From assembly GCA_021784265.1 (NCBI GenBank), contig JAJXTA010000110.1:1-7714 (forward strand): a DNA stretch of 7,714 bases, read 5' to 3'. Shown piece by piece: positions 1 through 6,195 of the stretch; position 1 is the first letter of the stretch; each line of letters opens with the position of its first letter. A program made the translations under genes and the position numbers. The DNA is from a bacterium (GTDB taxonomy: Bacteria > Verrucomicrobiota > Verrucomicrobiia > Limisphaerales > J093). The notes under the pieces are model-generated. The model did no database searches. It was given only the letters and a program-made list of their open reading frames with translations, and was not told the DNA's origin.

Positions 1-2
1 AA

Positions 3-449
3 CATACTCGGGGTTCGTCCCTGCTGCTCGGCGTGGGCTTGGACTCCGACGGGCATAAACGGATCACCACCGGTCCGAATTTTGCCTTGGTGGGCGGCTC
101 GCGGGAGACCCACCAAACGATGTTGGAGAAGGCGATCAAGATCAACGAGCACCTCCAGGCACGCCGCAAGCGGTTGGACGAAGTCAGCCGCGAGGAGTTC
201 GATGACATCGCTGACTCCGTCGGCCTGCGGCGTCCTCCGGCCAAGAAACCGCCGGCCGACGAGCTGCCGGAGGCCGAGCGCCGCCGCGGGGCGGGCTGGG
301 GGGCAGCACTGGCGGGCTTGGCATCCCGGTCCATCCCCAAAGCTCCTCCTGCCGCGAGCCTCCTGCATCTTGACGGCTCGGCGGCCGCCCCCTACGGTGC
401 GGGGCGGTGTTTGGCGACACCTTCCGCCCGAAAGCAGGGTTTTTTATGA
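3..449 (+). CDS. 3' end of an unrecognised conserved-looking protein (5' truncated)
   Basis: The frame is open from the left edge to a TGA at 447-449, so the start lies outside the window. The first ~75 codons look like real protein: a Gly-rich segment (SSLLLGVGLDSDGHKR), then a charged, probably helical stretch with RETHQTMLEKAIKINEH and RRKRLDEVSREEFDDIADSV. I cannot name the family or a function; no catalytic motif or membrane segment is visible. After about position 240 the translation becomes Pro/Ala/Arg-rich and, past about 300, reads like translated intergenic DNA with weaker GC bias at third codon positions. A G6 run at 298-303 is a place where a frameshift could hide an earlier stop; shifting to the second frame there reaches a TGA at 371-373. 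The stop overlaps the nuoA ATG as ATGA, which could mean coupling or chance. Coding is likely for 3 to about 240 and doubtful beyond. Confidence 0.6.
   Translation, partial: HTRGSSLLLGVGLDSDGHKRITTGPNFALVGGSRETHQTMLEKAIKINEHLQARRKRLDEVSREEFDDIADSVGLRRPPAKKPPADELPEAERRRGAGWGAALAGLASRSIPKAPPAASLLHLDGSAAAPYGAGRCLATPSARKQGFL
370..398 (+). promoter_or_regulatory. Candidate sigma70-type promoter for the nuo operon
   Basis: TTGACG at 370-375 matches the -35 consensus at five of six positions. It is followed after exactly 17 nt by TACGGT at 393-398, which keeps the key T, A and final T of a -10 box. A start near 405 would leave a leader of about 40 nt before the nuoA ATG. Its position just ahead of the operon fits, but in DNA this GC-rich such a match may be chance, and the -10 is weak. 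It also lies inside the open frame of the upstream gene, which weakens the case if that frame is truly coding to 449. Confidence 0.3.
385..429 (+). promoter_or_regulatory. Mutually exclusive GC hairpins in the nuoA leader
   Basis: CCGCCCC at 385-391 is the reverse complement of GGGGCGG at 401-407. GGGCGG at 402-407 can instead pair with CCGCCC at 424-429, with TGT 408-410 and ACA 417-419 pairing inside. The two stems share 402-407, so only one can form. A T6 run (440-445) lies about ten bases after the second stem and directly abuts the nuoA ATG. This resembles an attenuator or the terminator of the upstream gene, but the gap between stem and T-run is longer than in a canonical intrinsic terminator. 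It could also simply be GC-rich sequence folding by chance. Confidence 0.25.
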
Positions 450-823
450 ACGGTAATGACGTTGGATATGGATTTGTGGTGCTGCTCATGGCAGCCGCGG
501 CCGTGTTTGGGCTGACGCCCTTAGCGTTGGCCCGGCTGTGGGCGCGCTCGTTCTCGCCCCCAAAACCCAGCCCGGGCAAGCAGGCGGCCTATGAATGCGG
601 CCTGGAATCGAAAGGCGACGCCTGGGTCCAGTTCAACTCCGCCTACTACCTCTACGCGATCATCTTCCTCATTTTCGATGTCGAAACCATCTTCCTCCTC
701 CCGTTCGCGGTGGCGTTCCGGGGGTTGTCGGTCGGGGCGTTTTTGGCGATGATGGCGTTTCTGCTGCTCTTGGTCGAGGGCTTGGTGTGGGCGTGGCAGA
801 AGGGTGTGTTAACGTGGCACTGA
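446..823 (+). CDS. nuoA: NADH-quinone oxidoreductase subunit A
   Basis: This is a small membrane-arm subunit of complex I at the junction with the peripheral arm, next to the quinone chamber. The 125-residue length is typical. Three hydrophobic segments are visible (about 8-32, 66-90, 96-118). The first loop carries the family motif YECGLES (49-55). The second helix begins with the conserved acidic [11 protein letters not shown] (76-86, with D78 and E80), and E111 lies in the third helix, as in known NuoA proteins. The ATG at 446 was chosen because it places the usual short N-terminus before helix 1; an upstream in-frame GTG at 407 would add 13 residues of leader-like sequence. The AGGG at 436-439 is a weak ribosome site. 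The start overlaps the stop of the preceding open frame (ATGA), and nuoB follows after 34 nt. Confidence 0.96.
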   Translation: MNGNDVGYGFVVLLMAAAAVFGLTPLALARLWARSFSPPKPSPGKQAAYECGLESKGDAWVQFNSAYYLYAIIFLIFDVETIFLLPFAVAFRGLSVGAFLAMMAFLLLLVEGLVWAWQKGVLTWH

Positions 824-841
824 GCCCGGTGCTGTCAGCCC

Positions 842-849
842 AGGGTGGA
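842..849 (+). promoter_or_regulatory. Shine-Dalgarno-like site of nuoB
   Basis: AGGGTGGA ends 8 nt before the nuoB ATG at 858. It is one of the few purine-rich ribosome sites in this operon and supports that start. Confidence 0.5.
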
Positions 850-857
850 CCCGGTTT

Positions 858-1475
858 ATGGACGAAGGACTCCGCAGCGAACTGAGCAAACAGGGGGTGT
901 TCACCACCACGCTGGAGGAGCTCTATAACTGGGGGCGCCGCAGCTCGGTCTGGCCGCTGAACTTCGGCTTGGCCTGCTGCGCCATCGAGATGATCGCCGC
1001 CTCGATGGCCCGCTTCGACATCGCCCGGTTCGGGGCGGAGGTCTTCCGCCCCTCCCCGCGGCAAGCCGACCTGATGATCGTCGCCGGGACCGTCACCAAA
1101 AAGATGGCGCCGCAGGTGGTCCGCCTCTTTAACCAGATGCCGGAGCCCAAATACGTCATCGCCATGGGCGCCTGTGCCATCTCCGGCGGCCCGTTCAAGC
1201 AGGGTTACAATGTCCTCAAGGGGATTGATCGCTACCTGCCCGTCGATGTCCACATCCCCGGTTGTCCCCCGCGGCCGGAGGCCCTGCTCCACGCCTTAAT
1301 GACGCTGCAGCAGAAGATCGCCGCCCAGCGCCTCACCGGCCCGGAGCGCCCCCCGCACGCGCGCGACGATGCCCCCGCCGAATTCCCCGTCCCCCAGTAC
1401 GGGCCTTACGATCTCAACCCGCCCCATAACCCGGAGGTGTGGCAGCCGGCGGCGGTGGTTCGCGACGAGGCTTGA
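858..1475 (+). CDS. nuoB: NADH-quinone oxidoreductase subunit B (cluster N2 subunit)
   Basis: NuoB carries 4Fe-4S cluster N2, the last iron-sulfur centre, which passes electrons to quinone at the interface with NuoD and NuoH. All four ligand cysteines are present: the tandem pair C40-C41 ([10 protein letters not shown]), C106 (MGACAISGG) and C136 ([12 protein letters not shown]). The C41-to-C106 spacing of 65 matches the family. The C106-to-C136 spacing is 30, one more than I recall for the E. coli and Thermus proteins, owing to an extra residue in the GPFKQGYN loop. The conserved core ends near residue 155. It is followed by a Pro-rich tail of about 45 residues with no recognisable domain, giving 205 residues in total. 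The TGA at 1473-1475 lies just before the likely nuoC start. Confidence 0.97.
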   Translation: MDEGLRSELSKQGVFTTTLEELYNWGRRSSVWPLNFGLACCAIEMIAASMARFDIARFGAEVFRPSPRQADLMIVAGTVTKKMAPQVVRLFNQMPEPKYVIAMGACAISGGPFKQGYNVLKGIDRYLPVDVHIPGCPPRPEALLHALMTLQQKIAAQRLTGPERPPHARDDAPAEFPVPQYGPYDLNPPHNPEVWQPAAVVRDEA

Positions 1476-1489
1476 ACGGCCGCCCGCCC

Positions 1490-2125
1490 GTGGAGACTGT
1501 CGAACAAATCATGACGCGCCTGGCGGCGGCGGTGCCCGGCATCCAACTGGAGCTGGTGCCCAACGGCAGTCCCGGCAACCCGGCCTCGCTGGTGGTGGAT
1601 CCGGCCCAGGCGGTGGCGGCGGCGGTCTTTCTCCGGGACGATCCCGGCTTGCTTCTGGACCACGTTTCGAACGTCACCGGCGTGGATTGGCTCGACACGG
1701 TGTTGAAGGAGACTACCCGGGTCAAACAGGTGATCGACGGGGTCGAACGGGAAGTGGAGCAAACCACCGAACGGCGCAAGCCCGGCTACCTCGAGGCCGT
1801 GTACCACCTCTTCTCGATGGCCCGCAAGCAGGGACCGGTGGTGCTGCGCCAACGCACCGCCAACCGGGTCGATAAGGTCCACGTGGCCTCGCTGACCCCG
1901 GTCTTCCGCGGCGCCGAATTTCAGGAACGGGAGGTGTTCGATCTCTTCGGGATCGTCTTCGACGGGCATCCCGACCTGCGGCGGCTCTTGATGTGGGACG
2001 AGTTCCAAGATCATCCCATGCGCAAGGACTATGTCGAGCCGGACGACTACGAGTACGAGCCGACCCCTCACGACGAGGTGCTGGACAAAGCCCGCCGTCA
2101 CTACCCCGTGGGTGCCACCCCATGA
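1490..2125 (+). CDS. nuoC: NADH-quinone oxidoreductase subunit C
   Basis: NuoC is a peripheral Q-module subunit (the 30-kDa family) that braces NuoD and NuoI; it has no cofactor. With the GTG start at 1490 it has 211 residues. The family signature is clear near the C-terminus: [20 protein letters not shown] (146-165), then DHPMRKDY (174-181). An unusual charged segment of about 25 residues (about 73-98, from KETTRVKQ to TERRKPG) interrupts the usual short link between GVDWLD and [11 protein letters not shown]. The start is uncertain. GTG 1490 gives the expected N-terminus ([16 protein letters not shown]) but has no ribosome site. TTG 1472 overlaps the nuoB stop, GTG 1439 lies inside nuoB, and ATG 1511 is also in frame. 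The gene is separate from nuoD, not fused as in E. coli; its stop overlaps the nuoD ATG (ATGA). Confidence 0.94.
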   Translation: METVEQIMTRLAAAVPGIQLELVPNGSPGNPASLVVDPAQAVAAAVFLRDDPGLLLDHVSNVTGVDWLDTVLKETTRVKQVIDGVEREVEQTTERRKPGYLEAVYHLFSMARKQGPVVLRQRTANRVDKVHVASLTPVFRGAEFQEREVFDLFGIVFDGHPDLRRLLMWDEFQDHPMRKDYVEPDDYEYEPTPHDEVLDKARRHYPVGATP

Positions 2126-3381
2126 AACCGGAGTTGGACGAAGACGCCCTGATCGGCGCCCTCTCCACCGGCGAGGTGGAGCCGGAGGGCCTCGTGGCCG
2201 GCCCGGCGCCGGCGCTGGCGACCTTGCCCCCGCCCCGCGGCTTTGAGCTGACGCCCAAGTCGCCGGCGGCCTCGGCCGCGGACGGGGAGGTGCTCGAAGT
2301 CGCCATGGGGCCGCATCATCCCTCCACGCATGGGGTCTTCCGCATGGACGTGGTGCTGGACGGGGAACGGGTGTTGCGCCTCAAACCCGTGTTCGGCTAC
2401 CTGCACCGCAACCACGAGAAGATCGCCGAGCGGACGACGTACCTCGCCTCCATGCCGTACACCGATCGGCTGGATTACTTTTGCTCGCTGACCAACAACT
2501 GGGCCTACGCCCTGGCCGTCGAACGCCTGGCCGGGATCGGCGTGCCCGAGCGCGCCGAATACCTGCGGGTGATCACCGCCGAGCTGACGCGGCTCTTGAA
2601 TCATTCCTGCCTCATCGGCTTCTTGCTCCACGACATGGGCACCATGGGCACCCCGCTCATGTACGCTTTCCGCGAGCGGGAGAAGATCCTCGACCTGTTC
2701 GAGGCCCTGACCGGGGCGCGGATGATGTGCAATTACATGCGCTTCGGCGGCTGCCGCGTGGACGCGCCCGCCGGGTGGCTGGATCAGGTGCGGCAGGTCG
2801 TGGACGACTTTCCCCGGTTCCTGGAGGAATTCGAGAACCTCATCACGACGAACGAGATTCTCCTGGCGCGCAGCCAAGGGGTGGGGGTGTTGCCGGCCGC
2901 CCTGGCCATCAGCGCCAGCGTCACCGGCCCCATGCTCCGGGCCAGCGGGGTGGATTACGACCTGCGCAAGGTGGATGGCTACGGCTTCTATCCGCGCTTC
3001 GAGTTCCGCGTGCCCCTGGGGGATCATGGCGATGTTTACGACCGTTATATGGTCCGGGTGCTGGAGATGCGCGAATCGCTCCACATCCTGCACCAAGCCC
3101 TGCGCGACATCCCCGACGGCCCGGTCCTGGACCCCAAGGCCAAACTGCGCAACTTCCGCCCCAAACCCGGCGAGGCCTACGGCCGCCTCGAGGCGCCCAA
3201 GGGCGAATTGGGCTTCTATTTGATCAGCGACGGCGGCCCCAACCCCTACCGCTACCGCGTTCGCCCCCCCAGCCTCATCAACCTGACCATCCTCGAGGAT
3301 ATGTGCCGCGGCCATACTGTCGCCGACGCCGTCGTGATCCTCGGCTCGGTCGATATCGTCTTGGGGGAGGTGGACCGATGA
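2122..3381 (+). CDS. nuoD: NADH-quinone oxidoreductase subunit D (49-kDa family)
   Basis: NuoD is the 49-kDa-type subunit that forms the quinone-reduction pocket together with NuoB. The 419 residues contain GPHHPSTHG (63-71) with the conserved quinone-site histidine, [12 protein letters not shown] (92-103), the YTDRLDY segment (113-119) with the quinone-site tyrosine, the LTRLLNH region (155-161), and the usual C-terminal GEVDR. The paired CxxC nickel-binding motifs of related [NiFe]-hydrogenase large subunits are absent, so this is a quinone-reducing complex I subunit and not a hydrogenase. The first ~55 residues (acidic, then Pro/Ala-rich) precede the conserved core and are longer than the usual short leader. 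No later ATG or GTG would remove them without cutting into the core. The start overlaps the nuoC stop and the stop overlaps the nuoI start, both as ATGA. Confidence 0.97.
   Translation: MKPELDEDALIGALSTGEVEPEGLVAGPAPALATLPPPRGFELTPKSPAASAADGEVLEVAMGPHHPSTHGVFRMDVVLDGERVLRLKPVFGYLHRNHEKIAERTTYLASMPYTDRLDYFCSLTNNWAYALAVERLAGIGVPERAEYLRVITAELTRLLNHSCLIGFLLHDMGTMGTPLMYAFREREKILDLFEALTGARMMCNYMRFGGCRVDAPAGWLDQVRQVVDDFPRFLEEFENLITTNEILLARSQGVGVLPAALAISASVTGPMLRASGVDYDLRKVDGYGFYPRFEFRVPLGDHGDVYDRYMVRVLEMRESLHILHQALRDIPDGPVLDPKAKLRNFRPKPGEAYGRLEAPKGELGFYLISDGGPNPYRYRVRPPSLINLTILEDMCRGHTVADAVVILGSVDIVLGEVDR
3363..3370 (+). promoter_or_regulatory. Shine-Dalgarno site of nuoI
   Basis: GGGGGAGG lies inside the end of nuoD, 7 nt before the nuoI ATG at 3378. 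It is the best-placed ribosome site in the operon and fixes this start together with the ATGA overlap. Confidence 0.65.
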
Positions 3382-3968
3382 GCCTGCTCGGCGTGGGCCT
3401 CCTCAAAGGCATGGTCGAGACCGCCCGCAATTTCGTGGGCAGCTATCACGATCCCAGCCGCCTCACCACCGTCCAGTACCCGGAAGAGCGGCTCGCTCCG
3501 AAGGAGAACGCCCGGAACTTCCCCTTCCTGGTCTATGACGGAGCCGACAGCGAAAGGGGCTTGCGCTGCGTGGCGTGCAAGATCTGCGAGAAGGAATGTC
3601 CGCCGCAGTGCATCTATATCGTGCTGGAGCGCGACGCCAAGGGCAAACCACAGAAACACCCGAAGGTGTTCGATATCGACATCTCCGTCTGCATGAGCTG
3701 CCAGATCTGTGTCGAGGTCTGCCCGTTCGACGCCATCAAGATGGATACGGAGTTCGAGCTGAGCCGGGCGGACCGTTTCGGCGGTCTCCTGCTCCGTAAG
3801 CCGGACCTGGCCAAACCCAACGTCCATTACCACAGGCTCCATCCCACGGAAGCCGCGGAGGTGGACGCGCGGCTGGCCGCCGAACAGGCCAAGGCTGCCG
3901 CCAAGGCCAAGCCGGCCAGTCCACCGCCACCCAAGCCCGCCGCGCCGACCATCGCGCCCGCCGCCTGA
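3378..3968 (+). CDS. nuoI: NADH-quinone oxidoreductase subunit I (2x[4Fe-4S])
   Basis: NuoI is the ferredoxin-like subunit whose two 4Fe-4S clusters (N6a and N6b) relay electrons to N2 on NuoB. Two complete C-x2-C-x2-C-x3-C-P motifs are visible: C64, C67, C70, C74 ([12 protein letters not shown]) and C105, C108, C111, C115 ([12 protein letters not shown]). The stretch [20 protein letters not shown] before them, with an amphipathic N-terminus, is typical of the family. The conserved part ends near residue 165. The remaining ~30 residues form an Ala/Lys/Pro tail ([20 protein letters not shown] and on) with no recognisable domain. The gene sits between nuoD and nuoH, where many operons have E-F-G-H before I. 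Start by ATGA overlap and a strong ribosome site; nuoH begins 3 nt after the stop. Confidence 0.97.
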   Translation: MSLLGVGLLKGMVETARNFVGSYHDPSRLTTVQYPEERLAPKENARNFPFLVYDGADSERGLRCVACKICEKECPPQCIYIVLERDAKGKPQKHPKVFDIDISVCMSCQICVEVCPFDAIKMDTEFELSRADRFGGLLLRKPDLAKPNVHYHRLHPTEAAEVDARLAAEQAKAAAKAKPASPPPPKPAAPTIAPAA

Positions 3969-3971
3969 GTC

Positions 3972-5168
3972 ATGGCCAATCCTCTCGACCAACTCTTTGT
4001 GCTCCTGAAGCAGTGGCTGGTGGCCCTGCTCCCGGTGGGGCTGCAGCCGCTGCTCTCGATGGTCCTCTCGGCGGCCGCCATCATCGCCGTCTTCGCCAGC
4101 CTGTTCGCGGTGACCACCCTGCTCGAACGCAAGGGGCTGGGCCGCCTCCAAAACCGCCTCGGCCCCAACCGCACCGGCCCTTTTGGTATCCTCCAACCCC
4201 TGGCGGACGGCCTGAAGATGCTGACCAAAGAGGACATCGTGCCCGAGGCGGCCGACCAGGTAGTGCATTTCCTCGCCCCGCTGGTCATGGTGGTGCCGGT
4301 GCTGACGGCCTACGCCGTCTTGCCGATGGGGCGGAACATGGTGGCGGTGGACTTCGACGGGGGCGTCCTGTTCTTCTTTGCGGTGGGGGCTTCGACGGAG
4401 CTGTCGGTCTTCATGGCCGGCTGGGCCAGCCGCAACAAGTACTCGCTCCTGGGGGCGATGCGGGCGATTGCCCAGATGATCAGTTACGAGGTGCCGTTGG
4501 TCCTCGCCTCGGTCACAGTGGTGATGACGGTGGGGAGCCTCTCCCTGGTGCGGATCGTTCAGAGTCAGAGCGGTTACCACTGGGGCTGGCTGGCCCGCTG
4601 GCACGTCTTCACCCCGTGGGGGTTGGCCGGCCTGCTCCTGTTCCTCATCGCGGCGGCCGCCGAGTGCAACCGCACCCCCTTCGACATCCCCGAAGGGGAA
4701 TCGGAGATCATCGCCGGCCACTTGGTCGAATACTCCGGGTTCAAATACGCCTTGTTTTTCCTCGGGGAGTATCTGGGCATGTTTGCCGTCAGCAGCCTGG
4801 GGATCAGCTTGTTCCTAGGCGGCTGGGAGGCGCCGGTCTCGTTCCTGACGTGGATTCCCTCCTATGTGTGGTTTTTCGGCAAGCTACTGGGTTTCATTAG
4901 CCTCTTCATTTGGCTGCGCGGCACCCTGCCGCGGCTGCGGACCGATCAGCTCATGAACTTCGCCTGGAAATTCCTGCTGCCGATGACCCTGGTTAACTTG
5001 GTCGCGGCGGCGGGGTGGCACTTCAGCGCTGGCTGGAGCTTCCCGGGCGCGTTGGCTTGGCGCTGGTTGTTCAGCGCGGCGGTCGTGGGGGTGCCGTATC
5101 TGGCGCTGGGTCACGCGCTGGCCGGCCGGGTCCATCTGGGGCCGCGCAGCTACCGCTACGCCACCTGA
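3972..5168 (+). CDS. nuoH: NADH-quinone oxidoreductase subunit H
   Basis: NuoH is the multi-spanning membrane subunit that joins the peripheral and membrane arms and forms part of the quinone entry tunnel and the first proton path. The 398 residues show about eight hydrophobic helices. Both family signatures are intact: ERKGLGRLQNRLGPNRTGPF (52-71) followed by GILQPLADGLKMLTKED (72-88), and ECNRTPFDIPEGESEI (231-246) followed by GHLVEYSGFKYALFFLGEY (249-267). The middle segment WASRNKYSLLGAMRAIAQMI (151-170) is also characteristic. The ATG is 3 nt after the nuoI stop and has no purine-rich ribosome site, so translation probably depends on coupling to nuoI. The C-terminus ends in SYRYAT. No truncation or frameshift is seen. 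Confidence 0.97.
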   Translation: MANPLDQLFVLLKQWLVALLPVGLQPLLSMVLSAAAIIAVFASLFAVTTLLERKGLGRLQNRLGPNRTGPFGILQPLADGLKMLTKEDIVPEAADQVVHFLAPLVMVVPVLTAYAVLPMGRNMVAVDFDGGVLFFFAVGASTELSVFMAGWASRNKYSLLGAMRAIAQMISYEVPLVLASVTVVMTVGSLSLVRIVQSQSGYHWGWLARWHVFTPWGLAGLLLFLIAAAAECNRTPFDIPEGESEIIAGHLVEYSGFKYALFFLGEYLGMFAVSSLGISLFLGGWEAPVSFLTWIPSYVWFFGKLLGFISLFIWLRGTLPRLRTDQLMNFAWKFLLPMTLVNLVAAAGWHFSAGWSFPGALAWRWLFSAAVVGVPYLALGHALAGRVHLGPRSYRYAT

Positions 5169-5184
5169 CCCAGCCCGAATACCG

Positions 5185-5685
5185 ATGCGCCTCACCTTCC
5201 TGCTTCTCGCGGCCCTGACCCTGGGCTCGGCCCTGCTGGCCTTGAGCCGGCGCCGGCTGGTCCACTGCGCCCTCTGGGTGGCGGTGAGCTTTGCCGCGCT
5301 GGCGTGCCTGTATTTACAACTGGGGGCGCAGTTTATCGGCTTTGCCCAAGTCCTGGTCTATGTGGGCGCGGTGGCGATCCTGATCGTGTTTGCGATCCTC
5401 TTGACGCGGAGCACCGAGGAACCGGCGGCGCCGGCGGTGATACCCGGTTGGCTGTCGGGGATCAGTATCGCGGTCTTAACCGCTGGGGGCTTGGTCGTTC
5501 CGATCCTGAGCAGCTCCCTGCTCCCGGCCCCGCCGGCGGCCCCGCCCATGGTGACCGCCCAGGCCCTGGGGCAGGAGCTGATGACCCGCTATGTCTTGGT
5601 GTTGGAGGTGGCGGGCCTGCTCCTGACCGCCGCGCTCATCGGCGCCGTGATCCTCGCCCTGAAGGAAAGCGAGGGCCGCCCGTGA
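5185..5685 (+). CDS. nuoJ: NADH-quinone oxidoreductase subunit J
   Basis: NuoJ is a five-helix membrane-arm subunit next to NuoK and NuoA that contributes to the hydrophilic axis coupling quinone chemistry to proton pumping. The 166 residues contain the family core [20 protein letters not shown] (46-65), which includes helix 3 with its usual pi-bulge region, and the C-terminal helix [20 protein letters not shown] (140-159). A Pro/Ala loop (about 112-122) lies between helices 4 and 5. The ATG follows the nuoH stop by 16 nt without a clear ribosome site. A GTG overlapping the stop (5682) opens a short frame running almost to nuoK. The protein is normal in length and no damage is seen. Confidence 0.94.
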   Translation: MRLTFLLLAALTLGSALLALSRRRLVHCALWVAVSFAALACLYLQLGAQFIGFAQVLVYVGAVAILIVFAILLTRSTEEPAAPAVIPGWLSGISIAVLTAGGLVVPILSSSLLPAPPAAPPMVTAQALGQELMTRYVLVLEVAGLLLTAALIGAVILALKESEGRP

Positions 5686-5756
5686 GGCCCGCGCTTGCCT
5701 GCCCACCCCACGCCCCGGCCCTGACCCCTCCGGCGGCGAGCCTGGCCCCGGCCTGA
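5682..5756 (+). other. 24-codon Pro/Ala-rich open frame between nuoJ and nuoK
   Basis: A GTG at 5682 overlaps the nuoJ stop (GTGA) and opens a frame of 24 codons ending at TGA 5754-5756, 5 nt before the nuoK ATG. The product would be almost entirely Pro, Ala, Leu and Cys, with no fold or motif. If translated, it would carry ribosomes from nuoJ to nuoK, which lacks a ribosome site of its own. It may equally be an accident of C-rich DNA; there is no direct evidence of a functional peptide. Confidence 0.25.
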
Positions 5757-5760
5757 CCCC
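5712..5760 (+). repeat. Imperfect direct repeat in the nuoJ-nuoK spacer
   Basis: GCCCCGGCCCTGACCCC at 5712-5728 recurs as GCCCCGGCCTGACCCC at 5745-5760, with one C deleted and a 16-nt spacer between copies. The second copy ends 1 nt before the nuoK ATG. It may be a small local duplication that enlarged the spacer; no function is evident. Confidence 0.5.
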
Positions 5761-5761
5761 G

Positions 5762-6073
5762 ATGATCCCGCTCCAGCATTACCTCGTCGTCGCCGCTCTG
5801 CTCTTTGGCATTGGCCTGGCGGGGGCCTTGACCCGGCGCAACGCCATCGTGGTCTTGATCGGGATCGAGCTGATGCTCAACGCGGCGAACCTGAATTTCA
5901 TCGCCTTCTGGTGCTACGGCCCCAACCCGCAGAAGCTCACAGGGGTGCTCTTCGCCTTGTTCGCCATCGGCATCGCCGCCGCGGAAGCGGCGGTGGGCTT
6001 GGCGCTGGTGATCGCCATCTACCGCCATAACCGCACGACGCAGCTCGACCGCTTGGACAAACTGAAAGGATGA
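5762..6073 (+). CDS. nuoK: NADH-quinone oxidoreductase subunit K
   Basis: NuoK is a small three-helix antiporter-like subunit of the membrane arm. The 103 residues match the family length. The two key buried glutamates are present: E36 in [13 protein letters not shown] (34-46) and E75 in [19 protein letters not shown] (70-88), corresponding to E36 and E72 of the E. coli protein. The charged cytoplasmic link TRRNAIVVL (24-32) is also conserved. The ATG at 5762 is the only reasonable start (MIPLQHYL); the bases before it are C-rich with no ribosome site. The stop TGA 6071-6073 is overlapped by an ATG at 6070 that opens the small frame leading to nuoL. Confidence 0.96.
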   Translation: MIPLQHYLVVAALLFGIGLAGALTRRNAIVVLIGIELMLNAANLNFIAFWCYGPNPQKLTGVLFALFAIGIAAAEAAVGLALVIAIYRHNRTTQLDRLDKLKG

Positions 6074-6195
6074 GCCCCAACCCCACGCCCACTGCTCCGG
6101 CCACGGATGACGCGGGGTTTGGCCCGGCGCCGCGTCGTGCCCGGGCGCGGCGGTGGGCGGGCGCGACGGACCCCAAGCCACATCCCTGCGTATGA
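6070..6195 (+). CDS. Possible 41-residue small protein or coupling ORF between nuoK and nuoL
   Basis: ATG 6070 overlaps the nuoK stop (ATGA). The frame runs 41 codons to TGA 6193-6195, which overlaps the nuoL ATG at 6192 (again ATGA). It thus bridges the entire 118-nt spacer with a start/stop overlap at each end. The bases GAAAGG directly before the ATG are purine-rich but too close for a normal Shine-Dalgarno. The predicted product starts [14 protein letters not shown] and continues into a basic stretch (PRRARARRW), ending HPCV. It has no hydrophobic segment and no motif known to me. I infer either a translational relay that delivers ribosomes to nuoL, which lacks a ribosome site, or a small accessory peptide. 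In GC-rich DNA an open frame of this length can also arise by chance. Confidence 0.4.
   Translation: MSPNPTPTAPATDDAGFGPAPRRARARRWAGATDPKPHPCV
6122..6152 (+). other. GC-rich inverted repeats in the nuoK-nuoL spacer
   Basis: CGCCGCG at 6128-6134 is the reverse complement of CGCGGCG at 6146-6152. GCCCGG at 6122-6127 can alternatively pair with CCGGGC at 6141-6146. The stems compete. No T-run follows, so this is not an intrinsic terminator. It could be an mRNA-stability or translation-modulating fold within the operon, or chance in very GC-rich sequence. Confidence 0.25.

Noticed and set aside
24..38. CTGCTCGGCGTGGGC also occurs at 3385-3399
   Set aside because: Both copies encode LLGVG in unrelated proteins. 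A single 15-nt match in GC-rich coding DNA is best explained by shared codon preference, not a repeat element.
402..445. Classic intrinsic terminator before nuoA
   Set aside because: The stem at 402-429 is separated from the T6 run by about ten bases and the T-run is part of the nuoA ribosome-binding region, so a canonical terminator is not supported.
2101..3315. Long minus-strand open frame (404 codons) opposite nuoD
   Set aside because: It is a shadow of nuoD in high-GC DNA. It has no protein family resemblance and a His/Gln/Ala/Gly composition typical of antisense frames, while the + strand encodes a clear NuoD.
2481..3377. Alternative long frame upstream of and in phase with nuoI
   Set aside because: The part before the ATG at 3378 is the wrong frame of nuoD. 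NuoI similarity begins only at MSLLGVGLL, which is preceded by a good ribosome site.
2122..3381. NuoD as a [NiFe]-hydrogenase large subunit of an Ech/Mbh-type complex
   Set aside because: The two CxxC nickel-binding motifs are missing, and nuoA, nuoC, nuoJ and nuoK of complex I type are present with their normal motifs.
3252..4721. Minus-strand open frame of 489 codons opposite nuoI and nuoH
   Set aside because: It spans two well-identified genes on the opposite strand and has the repetitive His/Gln/Arg/Gly make-up of a reverse-complement shadow.
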